From: Sthenelais limicola
Taxonomy: Eukaryota > Annelida > Polychaeta > Phyllodocida > Sigalionidae
Assembly: GCA_942159475.1 (NCBI GenBank)
Contig: OW804096.1
Location: forward strand, 10,651,871-10,715,870
Length of the DNA: 64,000 bases
Direction of reading: 5' to 3'
The notes beneath the pieces were generated by a model, which was not told where the DNA came from, searched no databases, and worked only from the letters and a program-made list of their open reading frames with translations. Positions 24,064-33,700 of this stretch are shown here, in pieces (position 1 is the first letter of the stretch; each line of letters opens with the position of its first letter). A program made the position numbers and the translations under genes.

Positions 24064-24474
24064 TGTGATGCGTTTTAGGAAAATGAGTCATAAGTCGCGT
24101 AAATTGGATTTTGAGATACCATCATATTTGAAAGGATGAGACCAAGGGGATTCCAATGAATGAAAACATTAAGGACATCTAATACATACTTCTATCTTTT
24201 CAGTTTGATATTTTTATTTTTGAAAAGAAGTTTGCAATATTTCTGGGTGGACAATTACTAGTAAAGTAACTAAATATACTCTATAGGATGATATAAGAAA
24301 CGTATGGATATATTTAATGAACCGTCTTGAAATTTGGTACTCGTATTCATACAATCACAAGGACTAGACATTTAAAAAATGACAATATTCCAACAAAGAG
24401 AATTTTTTTAAATAATACGCTTTGAAAAATATCATTTTTGACACTTGTGACTCATTTTCCTAAAACACATCATA
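24064..24474. mobile_element. R2 element, full length
   Basis: Starts TGTGATGCGTTTTAGGAAAA and ends CCTAAAACACATCATA, flanked by TA. The body contains the conserved ACAATTACTAGTAAAGTAAC. Non-coding. Confidence 0.8.
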
Positions 24475-25259
24475 TATAGCCTGAAAGAAGGCATTAAGTC
24501 ACAGAAAAAAGGTACACACATAAAAGCCATCACCCGGGCAGCATCCGATTGCTACTATCCGAGGAGATTCACTAGTGTTTATCATGGACAATATACAAAA
24601 TCAGGATCAAATGAGAAATTATGTTACGAAAGTAGGTCTTTGATTTGCATTTGAATGAATCCGTTGGACCATTAAGATACTGAGAATGCCCCTGAATGAT
24701 TGACAAATTACAAAAAGGGTATAAAGTAACTCTTGAGGTTGAGGTCTATAGGTCAGCAATTTGATACGCAGTGCTTTCCCTTCTAATATAAAAGCCAATT
24801 TGTTAGGTAATGACCCATGGGCTTATTCTATTTGCTGTTTTGCTTGCCCTCTCTCAGGCAAAGAGGAGATTTTATTTGCGAAGGTGAAGTAATAATGCTA
24901 TTTTCTTGTGCCCCTTAGCATCACAGTAATACCCATTCCCCTGACATTGTGAGCGATATTAGATCAACTCTATAGACTGGCATCGTCAATGTTATCCGCC
25001 GAAGTTTATTTAATAACGACATCTAGGGATTTGGATATATTGGCAATCATGCAATGTTGTATCCCAAAGGGAGAACTGATAGAAAAAATATAAAGAATAC
25101 AAAAACACAAAAATACAGGTTCATCAGATTAAATCTGTAAAAAAATATTTTAATCATGATACAAATAATCTTGGTAAACATTAAGGAACCACATGGTAAA
25201 AGAGCGGTATACAAATTGTATAACTAATAATAATGAATAATGATGATAAAAGGTACATT
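24475..25259. other. No gene found
   Basis: AT-rich spacer between two R2 copies. Confidence 0.5.
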
Positions 25260-25673
25260 TGTGATGTGTTGCATAGAAATGAGTCACAGCTTGCAAAAAA
25301 TGGATTTTGAGTTACCGTTATATTTCAAAAGATGAGATAAAGCGGATTTCAATGATAGTAAACATTGGGACATCCAATAATGATGTCTATACTTTAGGTT
25401 ATATATCTTAATTTTTGAAAAAATATTTCTGGGTGGATAATTACTAGTATAGTAGCTGAATATACTCTACAGGATGACCTTAGAAATGCATGGATATATT
25501 TAATACACTGTTCTGAAATTTTGCAGACGTATCCATGCGACTTAGAGCATGAGATAACCCAATCATGAGAACATTCGTACTGATATGAGAGAACTTGTGG
25601 ATATATTACTTTGAAAAATTACAACTTTGCCACTTGTGACTCTTATTCCTAAAACACATCACATTTATTAGTA
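25260..25673. mobile_element. R2 element, full length
   Basis: Starts TGTGATGTGTTGCATAGAAA and ends CCTAAAACACATCACA; the body aligns with the 24-kb copy (GGTGGATAATTACTAGTATA). Confidence 0.8.
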
Positions 25674-25696
25674 TGTGAACAAGTTGACATGTTCTA

Positions 25697-25959
25697 TGGG
25701 TCAGATTTTCAGAAAATCCGAGTATATTCGGCATGACATTGATTCTAGCAATCTGTTTGGTTAGGTTGAACTGTATTTTAAACTTTATTTTCGTCTGAAA
25801 TGTGGGTTAAGGGTGGTCTCCACTGGCTGCGGTAAGCTCTGCGGTAAGCCTTGATATGGTTTGTGCTGGGTCTGTAGGTGTTGACGAATGACGAGATCCC
25901 ACCCTTTATTTGAGAGGATTGGTGAAGGCGAATTGTACATTTTCTGAAAATCTGCCCCA
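25697..25959 (+). mobile_element. R1 MITE, deleted and carrying a nested R10
   Basis: The left inverted repeat runs directly into CGAGTATATTCGGCAT, so about 70 bp are lost. A 96-bp R10 element sits at 25810-25905. Right end decayed to CTGCCCCA. Confidence 0.82.
25810..25905. mobile_element. R10 element nested in R1
   Basis: 96 bp, starting AGGGTGGTCTCCACTGGCTG and ending ATCCCACCCT. TTA flanks it (25807-25809 and 25906-25908); removing it restores the R1 sequence GGGTTATTTGAG exactly. A 3-bp TTA duplication fits PIF/Harbinger-type elements. Confidence 0.75.
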
Positions 25960-25971
25960 AAAAGGTGTTAC

Positions 25972-25996
25972 TGGAATTCTTATGCAACAGACCCTT
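25972..25996 (+). mobile_element. R8 arm fragment
   Basis: Reads TTCTTATGCAACAGACCC, the right arm of R8 only, directly downstream of an R1 copy. No left arm was found nearby. Confidence 0.35.
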
Positions 25997-26033
25997 GGTC
26001 AGAATTGCCATGTGTTTCCCAACATGGAGGTAT

Positions 26034-26450
26034 TAGGCTGATTTAGCAACCACAACGCTAACTCTAACGCTAACGTATGTTTTATGAGGAATACATCATC
26101 ACTAGGTGTGCTATTCTTAGCGTGCCTACCTGAGATACGGACGTCAATTACGCTAAGAGGTGGGCCAATACGTTCCCAACGTATGTCTATTTCAAGCTAA
26201 AATAATGGTCAATTGTGATTTCATTTTTATGCAAAAATAAGTAGGAGGTGTTTTTCATTGTATTCATGTGTAACGCAGTACTCACCTTCATGAAATTGGG
26301 TGCTTTTTAGCCCTCTGAAAACACTTCTCAACCTCTAATAAAGTCTAAAACTGATGGTCTCCTGCCACTGTGTACGGCCCACCCTATCATGAGCAACTAG
26401 CGTTTACGTTAGCGTTGCGCTTTTGCGTGGTCAGTGCTAAATGTCCCTAG
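26034..26450. mobile_element. R7 element
   Basis: Left end TAGGCTGATTTAGCAACCAC then AACGCTAAC; right end GTTAGCGTTGCGC ... GTGCTAAATGTCCCTA. About 417 bp, no coding capacity. Shares its end with the copy at 41279. Confidence 0.65.
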
Positions 26451-27274
26451 TAACATGGATGTAGATCTCGTATATCATCAATATAACTAAGAATATTAAT
26501 GGGAATATTCTGCCTATTTCCATCTCAACTTGCACCATGGCAGTCAGGCGCAGTGGCACATGAAAATTACATATTCACAGCGGTTTGTTTAGGTATGTTT
26601 ATTATTTATGTATTCATCAATGACTTTCGATCTCCTCCAGGCTCCTTGCGTAAGACTTGTATATAATATGATAAACGATGAATATAGTGTTATACTTATT
26701 GATTTCTTCATTAACATTCTCATCTATTATTGAAGAAAGCACTTCAATAATCAATTCCATATTGATGTTGCTGTTGCTGAATTCAATGCGAGGGATGGTT
26801 TGGCAGGTGGAAACGAATAAAGTGGTCAAATAAATAATACAACCTTAGCTGTAGAGACACCTGCTAAGTCACATTCGTAAACGGACTCATTCAATGATTA
26901 ATAAACCTTTCAAAATTCAGCCCTAACCATAACTCTAATTTGCCCCTGAGATTCATTTGCCTTAATAGAAGAGTCCTGTCCAGGGCCTAACGGTGTTTTT
27001 TGCCCGGACACCAATACATGTATATTCATTGATTTCTAGTATAAGTATCTCGCCAAACGGAGCAGAATATACTAAATATGTACAGCTACCAATTGTACAT
27101 TTTCCTACGAGCTGACCCATTATAATAACTCTAACTATCTAACTATGGATGATTGAGTTATAACATATTACTTCTACCTAATGTATTTACAACAATGATA
27201 GCATCATTGTCTTAGTTTAATATTTATGGTAATTGTGTCTATGCGCCCGTTATGTGCTCATACATCAATACTTT
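26451..27274. other. No gene found apart from an R1 fragment
   Basis: A 70-codon minus-strand frame at 26617-26829 has no recognisable motif. Confidence 0.5.
27060..27119 (-). mobile_element. R1 fragment
   Basis: Only the arm AGCAGAATATACTAAATATG to GCTGACCCA is recognisable. Confidence 0.6.
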
Positions 27275-27388
27275 CTTAATCTGATGTTTAAAGTGTGTAT
27301 TGCTTAATCTGATGTTTAAAGTGTTTATTGCTTAATCTGATGTTTAAAGTGTTTATTGCTTAATCTGATGTTTAAAGTGTTTATTGCT
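27275..27388 (+). repeat. 28-bp tandem repeat, four units
   Basis: The unit CTTAATCTGATGTTTAAAGT plus GTTTATTG is repeated four times, nearly perfect, followed by an A-run. Confidence 0.9.
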
Positions 27389-27755
27389 AAAAAAAAAAGA
27401 CAAATGCCAAGGAAGATGTAATTGGCTTAAAACCTCCCTTTTTTATTCTGAGACTGTGCGGCTTTGTCCTTTTCACAAGTGCTGCGTTTTTGCTGCTTTA
27501 TTTTGGGCGTGTTCGGGAAATGTATTGACAAGCACCTGCCAGTTATACATAATAGTTCATTTTGAATGAAATTATTTTGAATCATTTTTGGGACATTCAT
27601 GATGAAAACAATGAGATTGATGCCGTGTGCAAACACATTTTTGTACATTAATTAACTTTCTTATCCATGGGCGTTTTGCACCAAGGCATCATGTACATAT
27701 TATGTACAATTTTATTGCTCATAGGCCCATTGCTCATAATACTATATTTCATATA

Positions 27756-27992
27756 AGGGTCAGAATTTCAGAAGAAGTACAATTCAACTTCACCTATCTT
27801 CTCAAATAACCCGCATTTCAGACGAAAATAAAGTTCAAAATACAGTTCAACCTAACCAAACAGATTGCTAGAATCAATGTAATGCCAAATATACTCGCAT
27901 TTACCTAGTATTGACCAAATTTTAGCCTAATTTAGCAGAATTTACTAAATGTGTACAACTGCTAATTGTACTTTTTCAGAAAATCTGACCCA
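27756..27992 (-). mobile_element. R1 MITE, subfamily A
   Basis: Full length (AGGGTCAG / CTGACCCA), flanked by TA. It lies 85 bp before the R8 target of the LTR element. Confidence 0.86.
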
Positions 27993-28076
27993 TATGTGTT
28001 ATTATTTCAGGCATGGACTTTGCCAACCATATTTTAATAAAGGACAGACTTATATATACAGGCTGGTGCTCTCCCT

Positions 28077-28183
28077 GGGGCCTGTTGCATAAGAAATCCT
28101 TACTCAAGATTCTCATTCCTTATATTAGAGATTCGTCCTTGCTAAGCAGCTGGTACGAAACATTCAGGGAATAAATATGCTGT
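28077..28183 (+). mobile_element. R8 element, left part (interrupted by the LTR retrotransposon)
   Basis: Starts GGGGCCTGTTGCATAAG and continues to the LTR insertion point. The matching right part is at 39934-40040. Together they make an inverted-repeat element of about 214 bp, an older target than the LTR element. Confidence 0.65.
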
Positions 28184-28408
28184 TGTAGTGGTCGTGTGTT
28201 TTATGGGTTCCGGAATAGTGCAGTCCGGGAGTCCGAGACTGTCCGCTGGTTGATTCCAGTCCTTTCGGACTGACGCCAGAGGGCAGTCAAGGGCTCTCGG
28301 ATCTATCCGAAGCACAGACCCTGGAAGAGTGGTCTGTAGCTTATTTACTATTATTTGTATTCATCACTTTATATTGTGTCTTTTCCTTGTATATTGTCAT
28401 TTTATGCT

Positions 28409-28416
28409 ATGCAAAT
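28409..28416 (+). promoter_or_regulatory. Octamer motif ATGCAAAT in the LTR
   Basis: This is an exact match to the consensus site of POU/Oct factors, present in both LTRs (39680-39687 in the 3' copy). It lies upstream of the AATAAA, where U3 would be expected, so it could contribute to tissue- or germline-specific transcription. An 8-mer can occur by chance; function is inference. Confidence 0.35.
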
Positions 28417-28582
28417 GTTCCTTTATGTGTTCGTACCCAATCTCTGGTTTTACTTATTCTTAACTTCGCTTTTATAAGAATATCTGTGATATCGATATTC
28501 TCCACACCTTGTTTATACTATTTCCTATTGTATATGTTCCCTTTCTGGCTGGTCCAGAAAGGTTGGTCTAAGGTTGTGAGGT

Positions 28583-28588
28583 AATAAA
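28583..28588 (+). promoter_or_regulatory. Poly(A) signal AATAAA in the LTR
   Basis: An AATAAA hexamer lies 70 bp before the LTR end; the 3' LTR copy is at 39854-39859. In the 3' LTR it would direct polyadenylation of the genomic and any subgenomic RNA, which would put the R/U5 border within the next 10-30 bases. Confidence 0.6.
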
Positions 28589-28660
28589 ACCAGAGTATGA
28601 GAGTAATTCTTGTTCCGTTTTATTCCTAAGCTAAGAGTCCCGAACCGAGTTCACTACAAT

Positions 28661-28673
28661 TGGTGCCGTGACC
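28661..28673 (+). other. Primer binding site, tRNA-His-like
   Basis: TGGTGCCGTGACC begins 2 nt after the LTR end. The first 12 bases are complementary to the 3' end of animal tRNA-His (acceptor strand ending GTCACGGCA plus CCA), as I recall that tRNA. The 2-nt gap and the position are normal for LTR elements. Assigning the primer to His rests on memory of the tRNA sequence. Confidence 0.75.
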
Positions 28674-28734
28674 AGTTCTTAGCCACAACCAGAAGTTAGC
28701 TTTTCAAAAAGCCTGAAAAGTGTTCGGATCCATC

Positions 28735-28743
28735 CAGGTAGAA
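28735..28743 (+). promoter_or_regulatory. Candidate splice donor in the leader (CAG|GTAGAA)
   Basis: CAG|GTAGAA puts a possible donor after base 28737, between the primer site and the gag ATG. There is no ATG between the LTR end and this point. Joined to the acceptor at 36464, it would make a leader-ORF3 mRNA whose first ATG after the splice is ORF3's own. The match to the donor consensus is moderate; this is a prediction. Confidence 0.4.
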
Positions 28744-28782
28744 TTCTATAAAATAAAAAAAAAGAGAAAGAGGTCGGTAGAA

Positions 28783-30744
28783 ATGTCAGACCTAAATAGA
28801 GCGAGTCAGACGGAACAGTCGGCCGGGGCTACTGGAGGTGCGGGCAGAGGCAGAGGTAGAGGTACAGGTGCTGTACCGAAGGTCCGAACCGCAGTGCCTA
28901 GACCGAGTCCAAGCACAAAGAAAATTACACAAGATGTTTGGGCATTCCGCGATCCTCGCGAAAGATTTTTTTCGGACGATACGGATGAGGGCTCCCCACA
29001 GAGGAAAGAGTCTACTCCACCTCTGCAGTCTCAGGTAGAGGCTTGGCGCAAAGCCTATGAGCGGGCGCACAAGTTCAGCTTGGGCCAGAGAAACCAAGTG
29101 GTGATGTTGGAAGATCAGAATGCAGAGCTCCAGAGAACTCTACAAGATTATGCTGAAAGGAGTGATCGTTCAACAGCCAGGTTAATGGCTGAAAACGAAA
29201 AACTCCGGGCCGAAGCTTCTAGAGTCGATGATTTGTCCAGATTAATAAATCAGGCAGATCAGACAACAGAATCTCCAAAGGCACAGCCAACGTTAGAGCA
29301 AGTGGCTGCTATTTTCGGATTGGGGACGGGCACTGGACCCGAGTCCCCGATAGAGAATCCAGCACCCGAAGAAACTGGCAATGTGAGGAATGAAGGACAG
29401 GGGGAGTCTTATGTACTTAGGACTCCTGCTTCCTTCGTTAGGGGAGCCGAAAAGAAGGTCCAGATTATGACCCCGGAAATTCCCCAAACTTCCTCACCAA
29501 ACCAGGGAGTAGTCACCCCACCCACTGGTACAGCGGGTAGACCGGGCATAGGAGCTGGCATCTCCACCATTAAGAAACTGGCGGATAACACTATTGGTTA
29601 TCCGGGTGGACATGTCACGGATGGAACCTATGTCCGTCATAATGTTGTTGGTAGTGCAGGTGCTGATTCCTCGCGGAGTTATGTTCCTGTGGCTCATAGT
29701 ACAACAATGAGGAGAGAAACATACTCATTCAAAGATAAATCCTTGACACAAGGATTAAGATATGACGGGCCCGAGCCAGCTGCAAGCTCATTTCACTATG
29801 AGTACATGCATGAAGCGGCAAGTCATGTCCCGAAGATGTCTTTCTTGAAGCAATGGGATTCTTCCAAAGACAGTTGGAGCATTCATCTGGGAGAGATGAG
29901 GGTGATGGCAGAAGCTCAGAATTGGTCAGACGATATTTTCTTGATGTTTCTGAAGTGTACCTGCCGCCGCCAAGTTCAGGAGCTGGGGGAGTTACCCCCT
30001 GGACTGAAACTCCCAGAGTTTGTCCAGCATATGGAGGCAAATTTCGGGGAACACAACTCCCGGAAGAAGGAGGCCATCTTCTATGCTGCGCGACAAACAA
30101 TGAATCAGACTAGTCGCAACTTCGCAAATGAAGTTGTGAAGAAAGCCCGAATTGCCTTCGGCAATGTAATAGACTATACCGGACGCACATTGTGTTTGAA
30201 GGTATATCTAGATGGCCTATCCAACGCCAAGGAAGCTTGGTGGATACGACTCCAGGAACCTTATGACTTGGAACAGGCCGTCCATTGGTCCGAGGTGTTC
30301 GAGGGAGCTGATTTGGATGCTGTGAATACTGTATCCATACAGAACACTACCGCTAGTTCAGCGCCGGACTTTTTCGGACCGCCTGAAGCTGGTGGAGGGC
30401 ATAAGAGCAAGACCCCGAAGAAGTCTGTCATTGCCCAGATTACTGAGGCATTGCACGCCAGTGATAAAGTGGAGTCAGAAGAGGAAGACTCTGGCATTGG
30501 CGCAATTGTACAGGCCATTCAGTCATGGCAGGCTCACAAGAAACCAACCCCGGATGCCCCGAAAACATCTTATTATGAGAGGTCTGGGTATAGGGGGAAG
30601 AAAGAGTTTCCGAAAACTAAACCCTGCTACTTCTGTGGTGAATTTGGACATAGAATCTCTGAATGTTCAAAGAAGAAGGGGCTGTTCAAACTCCTTGCAG
30701 AATCCGAAGCAAGGACAGCCGCAGCAGGAAATTCGGAAAACTAG
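28783..30744 (+). CDS. gag: Gag polyprotein with a CCHC zinc knuckle
   Basis: This is the structural protein that forms the cytoplasmic particle and packages element RNA (known role of the family). It has 653 codons from the first in-frame ATG; the frame is open back to about 28720 but has no earlier ATG. The N-terminus (residues about 15-40) is Gly/Arg-rich. A predicted coiled coil covers about 100-150 (LEDQNAELQRTL..). The middle third, with LPPG, FVQHMEANFGEH and a WW pair, has the helical look of a Retrotrans_gag capsid region. A single zinc knuckle CYFCGEFGHRISEC (C-x2-C-x4-H-x4-C, residues about 615-628) lies near the C-terminus and binds RNA. The stop at 30742-30744 lies inside the start of pol, which is in the -1 frame. 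No breaks were seen. Confidence 0.93.
   Translation: MSDLNRASQTEQSAGATGGAGRGRGRGTGAVPKVRTAVPRPSPSTKKITQDVWAFRDPRERFFSDDTDEGSPQRKESTPPLQSQVEAWRKAYERAHKFSLGQRNQVVMLEDQNAELQRTLQDYAERSDRSTARLMAENEKLRAEASRVDDLSRLINQADQTTESPKAQPTLEQVAAIFGLGTGTGPESPIENPAPEETGNVRNEGQGESYVLRTPASFVRGAEKKVQIMTPEIPQTSSPNQGVVTPPTGTAGRPGIGAGISTIKKLADNTIGYPGGHVTDGTYVRHNVVGSAGADSSRSYVPVAHSTTMRRETYSFKDKSLTQGLRYDGPEPAASSFHYEYMHEAASHVPKMSFLKQWDSSKDSWSIHLGEMRVMAEAQNWSDDIFLMFLKCTCRRQVQELGELPPGLKLPEFVQHMEANFGEHNSRKKEAIFYAARQTMNQTSRNFANEVVKKARIAFGNVIDYTGRTLCLKVYLDGLSNAKEAWWIRLQEPYDLEQAVHWSEVFEGADLDAVNTVSIQNTTASSAPDFFGPPEAGGGHKSKTPKKSVIAQITEALHASDKVESEEEDSGIGAIVQAIQSWQAHKKPTPDAPKTSYYERSGYRGKKEFPKTKPCYFCGEFGHRISECSKKKGLFKLLAESEARTAAAGNSEN
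30663..30744 (+). promoter_or_regulatory. gag-pol overlap; -1 frameshift window
   Basis: The pol frame is closed by TGA at 30660-30662 and the gag frame by TAG at 30742-30744, so a -1 shift must occur within these 82 nt. The best-placed candidate is GGAAAAC at 30735-30741, read in gag frame as G GAA AAC and followed directly by the TAG. Its A-site slip (AAC to AAA) is standard, but its P-site slip (GAA to GGA) is weak, so the exact site is uncertain. Confidence 0.55.
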
Positions 30745-33700
30745 AAGGGGCCCTCATGAGAAGCGTAGTGAGGGTCGACGGCAAGGCGCTTCATAATACC
30801 GCAATCCGAGAGGAGTATGAAAGTAGTGTAGAGATCGGGAGTAAAACCCAGGCACCGCTTAGTACGCTCGGAGGAATCCCAAGTGTGGACGAATCCGAGT
30901 CGAAAGGTGGAGAATCTAGATCGTTGCCGGACGGTAAAGCTCTTTCAAAGGTCTGTACTCCTTTGAGAAGTCCGGAGGATGACCCTGATATACGATGGGG
31001 GGAATCCGGATTCCAAGCTGAGGAAGGGCAGATTTTAATGGTCAAGAAGAACCGTAATAAACCTGCCAAGATTCAGAAGGTTTCTGTGCTACGGAAGGAA
31101 ACTCTGGAGATCCCGTCTAAGTTATTAGTTCGGGAGAGATGGTATGCCCCAGTGATGGTAGGTGGGATGAGTGGATTCTTTTTGGTTGATCCTGGTGCTA
31201 CTACCAGTTTGATCACTAAGAAGTTCTATGATTCCCTTCCACATCCACCGCCAATGATGCCGGTCCGAACGGTGTGTGCGATGGGAGATGGAACACCTAT
31301 TAACACTTATGGTAGCGTGCTATGTCCGTGGAATATAGGTGGACGGACCTATATGATTACATGTCTCGTTGTCAGTGGTTTACAAGGCCCTGAGGATGGG
31401 ATACTCGGTGCAGATTTTTATTATGTGCATCGATGTAGTCTTGATTGGTCAGGATTACTTTACTTGGATAACTACGGTCATTCCGTGAGTTGTAAACTCT
31501 GGAAGAGACAAGGTAGTAGTAAAGAAAAGTCCTCCGTGAAGGCGGTGCAGGTCGGAAATTCACTTGCAGGTATAGAGGTGACACTCAAAAGAGGTGTAAC
31601 CCTTGTACCCGGCAAAGTGACTCTGGCCGAATTAAACATTCACGGTGGCTCAGACACATCGGATGGATTGATGTTCGAGCCAGACCAAAAATTACTAAGT
31701 GACTATGCCTTGGGAAGCTTGAATACATACGTATCAGGTGACGGGAAACCGGCTGTGGTGGCATTTAGTAATCCGTCCGGGCGAGCTATTAAGCTCGGAA
31801 AGAGAAGAATGGTAGGCAGATTGTATAGTGTGACTTTACTTTCACAAGATTCAGTCATGTCTGGGGAAGAGGATGACGGTGTGATCGAAGAGGTAATCAT
31901 CAATTCAATACAGGTTATGGAATCACCTGTGGCGGATGATGATTTGATCTCACCTGAAATGCCCGAGAAAATGCCCCCCACTGTGTGTCCGCTGGCTAAG
32001 TTAATATCGGACTCAGACCTGCGGGATCAAAAAGAAATTAAAAGTGCAACAGATCTACTGAAAGAATATCAGGACTGTTTCTCCATCCCAGGATCCGGGA
32101 AACTACTGGGATGTACACATAAAGTCCGACACGCTATTAATACGGGTGACGCAGCCCCTATTAAGCAAGCGTATCGTCGGATACCAGTGGCAAAGAGAGA
32201 CAAGGCCGAAGCAGAGATCTGGAAAATGTACAAAGAAGGCCGGATCGAACATAGCAGCAGTCCTTGGGGTGCTCCTATAGTTATGGTGGCCAAGAAAGAT
32301 GGGACCCAGAGGTTTTGTGTCGACTATCGTCAGCTAAATGCAGTGACCATAAAAGATAGTTTTCCATTACCTCGGATAGATGAGTGTGTAGAAGCCCTTG
32401 GAGGAAACAAGTGGTTCTGCACCCTAGATCTAGAGAGTGGATATTGGCAGGTAGCCATGGATGAGGAAAGTAAACACAAAACTGCTTTTCTGTCCACTGT
32501 GGGCTTATTCCAATTCAAAGTTATGGCTTTCGGATTGTGTAATGCCCCGGCTACTTTCCAACGCATGATGGATCAGATGTTAGACGGACTCAGATGGAAG
32601 TCCTGTCTGGTCTATTTGGACGATATTGTGGTTTTCGGAGAGACTTATGAGCAGTGTCAAAGTAACCTCAGACTCGTCCTAGACCGAATCCGAGACTATG
32701 GTCTAAAACTAAAACCGAAGAAATGTGATTTCTTTCGGCAAAGAGTGGAATATTTGGGAAGAATTGTATCTCCGGATGGCATTCAAGCTGATCCGAAGAA
32801 GGTACAAAAGGTCAAGGACTGGCCTATTCCCAAGAACGCCAGAGAGGTGAGGCAATTCCTTGGTTTTGCTTCTTATTACCGAGAATTTCAAAAGGATTTC
32901 GGAATAATAGCAGCCCCTCTGCAAGATGTAGTGACCGCGGCAGGGAAAGAGAAGCGCTATAGCAAGCCTATAGTGTGGACGCCACGGTGTGACGATGCCT
33001 TTAGCAAGCTGAAAGAAGCCCTAGTAACTTCTCCAGTGTTGGGATTTCCCCGGAAAGTGGGAGACTTCATTCTGGACACGGATGCTAGCGGTTTCGGGAT
33101 GGCTGGGATCTTGTCTCAGATCCAGGATGGGAGAGAAGTGGTATTGAGCTATGCTAGCAATAGTTTTTCTAAATCACAGAAGAATTATTGTGCTACCAAA
33201 CGCGAGCTCTTAGCCGTTCTGACCTATCTGAAAAAGTTTCGACATTACCTATTGGGAAATCGGAACTTTGTGGTTCGGACAGATCATGCATCCTTACGTT
33301 GGTTGCTAAACTTTAAGGATCCAACTGATATGCTCGCGCGGTGGTTATTGACGCTGCAAGAGTATGGTCTGGATCAGAATATGATTGTCCATCGTGCTGG
33401 AAAGAAGCATGAAAATGCTGACGCGTTATCACGACTTCCCACTCGGAAATGTGGAAGACTAGATTGCTCGGATTGTGGTATTCATGATGCTGTGGCTGCC
33501 CCCACTACTGTGGCTTTAGGCACACAGGAGCAAGTGTTGCGGGAGGCTCAGCAGGAAGATCCACTCATCAAAAGATTACTGGCTATTGTTGCGGGTACAG
33601 AGGATGTCCCTAGCAGAGAAGATCTAGCTGGAGAATCCAATGAATTCCGTACATTTGTCCAGCATCTGGGTAATATGGAAATGAGAGAGGGTGTGCTATG

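Larger units (their letters stand above)
28184..28658 (+). repeat. 5' LTR
   Basis: This 475-bp direct repeat is identical by eye to 39455-39929 except for T at 28390 against A at 39661. It begins TGTAGTG and ends CACTACA, a perfect 7-bp terminal inverted repeat with the canonical TG..CA ends. It holds an AATAAA at 28583-28588, a perfect POU octamer ATGCAAAT at 28409-28416 and several TCCGA/TCGGA pentamers in its first 150 bp. The U3/R/U5 limits are not determined. Short frames inside it are not genes. Confidence 0.95.

Noticed and set aside
28720..28782. Upstream start for gag at 28720
   Set aside because: The codon there is GTG; the first in-frame ATG is 28783, which is the expected eukaryotic start.
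30663..30665. Independent initiation of Pol at this ATG
   Set aside because: It lies inside gag and the frame arrangement is the standard -1 overlap; a Gag-Pol fusion is more likely, though not proved.
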